Shown here piece by piece: positions 5,444 through 8,276 of a stretch of 8,276 nt of DNA. Below the pieces are notes generated by a model, which saw only the letters and a list, made by a program, of their open reading frames with translations, was not told the origin of the DNA and did no database searches. Source of the DNA: Propionibacterium sp. (GTDB taxonomy: Bacteria; Actinomycetota; Actinomycetes; Actinomycetales; Actinomycetaceae); NCBI GenBank assembly GCA_030460725.1, contig JAKECL010000056.1, positions 1-8,276 of the forward strand, given 5' to 3'. Each line of letters starts with the position of its first letter. Position 1 is the first letter of the stretch. A program made the translations under genes and the position numbers.

Positions 5444-7731
5444 CCAACGAGTTCGACATCATCACCCTGCGGGGGTTGACCGCCAGTGGTCAGCACGGGG
5501 TCCTCCCCTTCGAACGCGAGGGCACCCAGCCCTTCGGTGTGGACGTCTCCTTGTGGGTGGACACCCGACCCGCCGCCGCCGCAGATGACATCGACCTCAC
5601 CGTCTCCTATGCCGACATCGCCGAGGAGGCGGTCGCCGTCCTCACCGGCCCCTCCGTCCACCTGCTGGAGACGCTGGCCTCGCGGGTCGCCGACGTCGCC
5701 CTGTCCCACCCCAGGGTCCAGGGCGTGGAGGTCACCGTCCACAAGCCCATGGCGCCCCTGCGCCAGCGGTTCTCCGACGTCTCGGTGACCATCCGCCGCG
5801 GTGCCGCAGCCGGGGTGTCCGGCCCCGACACCACCGGTGCGCTGCCCCTGCTTCCCCACCTCCGCGGGGACCACACCGCCGAAGAGCAGGCCGACGAGGC
5901 CGACGCGGTCGCGGGGCATCGGCAGCCCCGTACGTCGGGCGCGCCCGGCCGTGCCACGGGTGATCCGCAGACAGTGACGGGGCGCGGGAGGGAATGGTCC
6001 GGGGAGGAACAGACGGCACCGGACCGCACACCTCCGCGACGCGCCCGCGAGGAGGTCCGCACCGAGGAGGTCGACCGCAGCGGGTGGCATGACGTGGTGC
6101 TGGCATTGGGGGGCAACGTCGGGGACGTCCCCACCACACTGGCCCGTGCGGTGGCGGAGCTGGTGGACCTGGAGGGTGTGCAGGTGCTGGACGTCTCCCC
6201 GCTGGTGCGCACACGCGCAGTGCTCGCCCTCGACCAGGAACCCCAGCCCGACTTCTGGAACGCGATCGTCCTGGTTCGTTCGGGCCTGACCCCACAGGAG
6301 CTGCTGGCGGCGACCTCGGCGGTGGAGTCCGACCTCGGTCGGGTCCGCCACGAGCACTGGGGGCCGCGCACACTGGACATCGACATCATCCAGTACCAGG
6401 GCGTGGCCTCCTCGGAGGAGGAGCTGACCCTGCCCCACCCGCGGGCACGCGACCGCGCCTTCGTGCTGGTGCCCTGGGAACTCGTGGACCCCGGTGCCCA
6501 TCTGGACGGCGCGGGCGCGGTGTCCGAGCTCGCCGCGGTGGCTCCGGACCGAGACGGAGTGCTCGATGCGGTCTCCGACTGGTTGGAGGATCCGGGTCCC
6601 GTGGCCGCGGAGTCCGACGAGGTGTTGGCCGAACGTGAGTCCGCGGCGGTCATCCAGACCCCTGCAGGGGGTTCGGTCGTGGTCCCGGCCGAATCCCACC
6701 CTGCCACCCACCTCAGCCGACTGGACCTGGTTCCCGAGGTCTCCCGCGTGGGTCTGCACCCCTCCGAGTCCGGGGGCGACTACCTCTGGCACCGCTTGTG
6801 GGAGCAGTGGGAGGGCGACGGGGCCGGGGGAACCGGGGCAGTCCCGGAGCCGGCGAGCACCGGAGCCGACCGCGTGAGGGAGAACTCCGAGAACTTGCAG
6901 CCGTCCCCTCCCGTCGAAGGGACGGACCCCGGGGCCCCACGACCGTTCGGGGAGATGGACACCGACGGTTCCGGGGCGGAGGACCAGGCGGGAGCGGGAG
7001 CCGGGACGGCCACCGGCGACGCGGCTGCTGCGCATGTCGGAGGGCAGTCGTCCCCGTCCTCGCAGCAGGCCCCCCTCACACCTGCGACGGAGAGGACCGC
7101 AGGCGAGGCGACCGCTCGCGAGGCCACCGCACCGAGCCCCCACCGCCCACCCCGGATGTGGGTGCCGCTGCGCGCTGGCGCGGTGGGGCCCGACCACCCC
7201 GCACCTCCTCCGGGGGACCGTCACGGCGAGCACGCGGACCCTTCGGCTGCGGGAACGGGTGCGGACCGGGAGCGCGCTGCGTCTCCTTCCTCTGCCGAGG
7301 AGCGTCCGGGGACGTCCACCCGGGGACGGGGCACCCCCGCCCTGCCGAAGTGGGACTTCCCCTCGGGTACAGGTGTGAGGATCGTCGACGACGCGTCCGA
7401 CCTGCGTCCCGCGGCAGGTGACGCATCCCTGGACGGGGCAACGGAGCGCCCAGTGTCGGGAGAGGTCGCCGGGGAGGACCTGGAGGCGGGGGATGACCGA
7501 CAGGTCCCCGATGCCAGTGCGCAGGACACACCCTCTGTCGAGGACGGCCACCAGACACCGCCCGCCCGGCGATCGATCCTGCGTGTGGACCTGCCACCGG
7601 GGACACCCGAGGGGCTCCTCGAGGAGGACGAGCGCACACAGACCTCCCTGCTGCGCGGCATCACCGTGCGCCCGACCGTCACCGGCCAACTCCCCCTCAG
7701 GCGCTCACGGCGGTCGGACGGCGAGCAGTGA
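5440..7731 (+). CDS. folBK: Bifunctional dihydroneopterin aldolase / HPPK (FolB-FolK) with long disordered tail
   Basis: This is one 763-residue frame with four parts. Residues 1-121 are FolB, which cleaves dihydroneopterin to 6-hydroxymethyl-dihydropterin and glycolaldehyde; E25, Y57, E77 and K102 match S. aureus E22, Y54, E74 and K100. Residues 122-216 are a Gly/Pro/Arg/Glu-rich linker. Residues 217 to about 385 are FolK (HPPK), which moves pyrophosphate from ATP to the pterin: LALGGNVGD (221-229, Gly replacing the usual Ser), WGPRTLDIDII (307-317) with Mg-binding D313 and D315, and a LPHPRARDRAFVLVPW segment. Residues 386-763 match no domain I know and look disordered. The protein has only two lysines (catalytic K102, and K637) and no cysteine. 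Tandem enzymes of this type are known (for example SulD of S. pneumoniae), but the tail is unusual. The gene overlaps folP and the DUF3180 gene by four bases each. A frameshift is unlikely, since third-position G/C stays about 78% in a tail sample. Confidence 0.93.
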   Translation: MTNEFDIITLRGLTASGQHGVLPFEREGTQPFGVDVSLWVDTRPAAAADDIDLTVSYADIAEEAVAVLTGPSVHLLETLASRVADVALSHPRVQGVEVTVHKPMAPLRQRFSDVSVTIRRGAAAGVSGPDTTGALPLLPHLRGDHTAEEQADEADAVAGHRQPRTSGAPGRATGDPQTVTGRGREWSGEEQTAPDRTPPRRAREEVRTEEVDRSGWHDVVLALGGNVGDVPTTLARAVAELVDLEGVQVLDVSPLVRTRAVLALDQEPQPDFWNAIVLVRSGLTPQELLAATSAVESDLGRVRHEHWGPRTLDIDIIQYQGVASSEEELTLPHPRARDRAFVLVPWELVDPGAHLDGAGAVSELAAVAPDRDGVLDAVSDWLEDPGPVAAESDEVLAERESAAVIQTPAGGSVVVPAESHPATHLSRLDLVPEVSRVGLHPSESGGDYLWHRLWEQWEGDGAGGTGAVPEPASTGADRVRENSENLQPSPPVEGTDPGAPRPFGEMDTDGSGAEDQAGAGAGTATGDAAAAHVGGQSSPSSQQAPLTPATERTAGEATAREATAPSPHRPPRMWVPLRAGAVGPDHPAPPPGDRHGEHADPSAAGTGADRERAASPSSAEERPGTSTRGRGTPALPKWDFPSGTGVRIVDDASDLRPAAGDASLDGATERPVSGEVAGEDLEAGDDRQVPDASAQDTPSVEDGHQTPPARRSILRVDLPPGTPEGLLEEDERTQTSLLRGITVRPTVTGQLPLRRSRRSDGEQ
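6598..7728 (+). other. Disordered C-terminal extension of FolBK (residues 387-763)
   Basis: This 377-residue stretch is rich in Ala, Gly, Pro, Glu, Asp, Ser and Thr, with no Cys and one Lys. It has no signal or membrane segment and resembles no fold I recognise. A few aromatic or hydrophobic islands stand out: DYLWHRLWEQWE (447-458), RMWVPL (572-577), LPKWDF (635-640) and a terminal segment from about 712 to 755 ending PTVTGQLPLRR. In 50 codons at 7441-7590, 39 end in G or C, against 42 of 50 in ftsH at 2641-2790, so the frame behaves as translated sequence. Function is unknown; binding motifs or a tether are guesses. Confidence 0.75.
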
Positions 7732-8210
7732 GACCGCTGTCGGTCCTCCACCTGGTCCTCGCGGCGCTGGTCGTGGCGGCCGTCGCGGCCCTCGCCAGCG
7801 TGGTCTCGGTGGGCATGGGACACGGACCGGCCCTGGTCACCCCCTACCTCGCGCTGGTCTATGCGGTCCTGGCGGTCCTCCTCCACGGCGCGGGTCGCGC
7901 GGTCCTGCGCCTGCGTGACCACAGGCACACGTGGATGACACCACTGATGGCGATGCGTACCGCGGTGGCGGCGCGCGCCTGTGCATGGGTGGGAGCCGCC
8001 TCGCTCGGCGTGCTCACAGGGATCGCCCTGGTGGGCGCGACACGCCTGGAGGCACCAGCCATGTCCTCCTCCGCCACGGGAGCGGGCATCTCAGCGCTGG
8101 CGGCGCTGGTCCTCACGGTGGTGGCGGTCGTGGTGGAGCGCTGGTGCACCATCGACACCGACGGATCCGGGGAGGACGGGAGGGACGTCACGGCAGGCTC
8201 TCCGGCCTGA
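7728..8210 (+). CDS. DUF3180 family membrane protein
   Basis: This is a 160-residue integral membrane protein with four predicted spans: about 4-26, 34-53, 82-104 and 117-136. A basic cytoplasmic-looking loop (57-83, including RLRDHRH) lies between spans 2 and 3, and a polar acidic tail follows. The ERWC motif after the last span (137-140), the hydrophobic layout and the position directly after folK match the actinobacterial DUF3180 family as I remember it. Its biochemical role is not known; co-location with folate genes suggests, but does not show, a link to pterin or folate handling. The GTG start at 7728 overlaps the folBK stop (GTGA). The ribosome binding site is poor (GGACGG upstream), so expression probably depends on coupling. 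It has no lysine. It is the last gene of the coupled block; no clear terminator follows. Confidence 0.82.
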   Translation: MRPLSVLHLVLAALVVAAVAALASVVSVGMGHGPALVTPYLALVYAVLAVLLHGAGRAVLRLRDHRHTWMTPLMAMRTAVAARACAWVGAASLGVLTGIALVGATRLEAPAMSSSATGAGISALAALVLTVVAVVVERWCTIDTDGSGEDGRDVTAGSPA

Positions 8211-8224
8211 CCGGCGTGGGGGGA

Positions 8225-8252
8225 CGTACAGGGGCGAGACAGGACCTAGCGT
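8225..8252 (+). promoter_or_regulatory. Candidate promoter for a leaderless gene at the right edge
   Basis: TAGCGT at 8247-8252 fits the actinobacterial -10 pattern TAnnnT. CGTACA at 8225-8230, 16 bases upstream, keeps the ACA half of TTGACA. Only six bases separate the -10 from ATG at 8259, so transcription would begin at or beside the start codon. No purine-rich ribosome binding site precedes that ATG, as expected for a leaderless transcript, a start type common in Actinomycetota. Confidence 0.5.
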
Positions 8253-8258
8253 CGGGGC

Positions 8259-8276
8259 ATGGCAGAGGGATCGAAC
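8259..8276 (+). CDS. Start of an unidentified gene, cut by the window edge
   Basis: Six codons are visible from ATG (M-A-E-G-S-N) and remain open to the edge, too few to identify a product. The gene call rests on the -10-like hexamer immediately upstream and on the end of the previous operon 48 bases earlier. In related genomes the gene after DUF3180 varies; PH-domain membrane proteins are one possibility from memory, which nothing here confirms. Confidence 0.45.

Noticed and set aside
6798..7421. 207-codon plus-strand frame within the FolBK tail, considered as the true gene there
   Set aside because: The product is a Gly/Arg-rich composition artefact. The FolBK frame is continuous, keeps G/C-ending codons and ends exactly at the overlap with the next gene.
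5077..7689. 870-codon open frame on the minus strand, opposite folP and folBK
   Set aside because: Long antisense frames are expected opposite GC-rich genes with G/C-ending codons. The protein has no recognisable motif, is Arg/Gly/His-rich, and lies opposite well-identified domains.
8211..8258. Intrinsic terminator after the DUF3180 gene
   Set aside because: There is only a short CCGG...CCGG match near 8202-8214 and no stable stem with a T-run.

Overview
The window is a compact housekeeping stretch from a high-GC Gram-positive bacterium. All genes are on the + strand. The gene order tilS - hpt - ftsH - folE - folP - folB/folK - DUF3180 is a classic Actinomycetota arrangement. High G+C, strong G/C preference at third codon positions, frequent GTG starts and Arg-for-Lys composition all fit. 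The FolB-FolK fusion with a long disordered tail makes me favour an Actinomycetaceae-like genome (Actinomyces/Schaalia type), but that placement is inference from memory of gene order and not a search result.

Layout. Positions 4-1215 hold tilS (tRNA-Ile lysidine synthetase), whose true start may lie left of the window. A 196-base gap follows, with three inverted repeats and no gene; it probably separates tilS transcription from the block to its right. hpt (purine salvage) occupies 1412-1966. ftsH (membrane AAA+ protease, 2008-4032) follows after 41 bases. From ftsH on, each gene overlaps the next: ftsH/folE by 1 base (TGATG), then folE/folP, folP/folBK and folBK/DUF3180 by 4 bases each (GTGA). 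This is a translationally coupled operon ending at 8210. A 48-base gap then carries a -10-like hexamer six bases before an ATG at 8259, which looks like a leaderless start for a new gene cut by the right edge.

How the genes fit together. Hpt recycles hypoxanthine and guanine to IMP/GMP, feeding GTP. FolE opens GTP to dihydroneopterin triphosphate. The FolB domain then makes 6-hydroxymethyl-dihydropterin, the FolK domain pyrophosphorylates it, and FolP joins it to p-aminobenzoate to give dihydropteroate. The triphosphate-removing enzyme, the pab genes, folC and folA are not in the window. FtsH and the DUF3180 membrane protein flank the folate block; their link to folate is positional only.

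I see no mobile element, CRISPR array, tRNA/rRNA or new multi-gene system. The most unusual items are the FolBK polypeptide (763 residues, about half of it predicted disorder, two lysines and no cysteine), a marked loss of lysine in four of the seven complete proteins, with a catalytic lysine retained in the two enzymes that need one, the cluster of inverted repeats before hpt, and the apparent leaderless promoter at the right edge.
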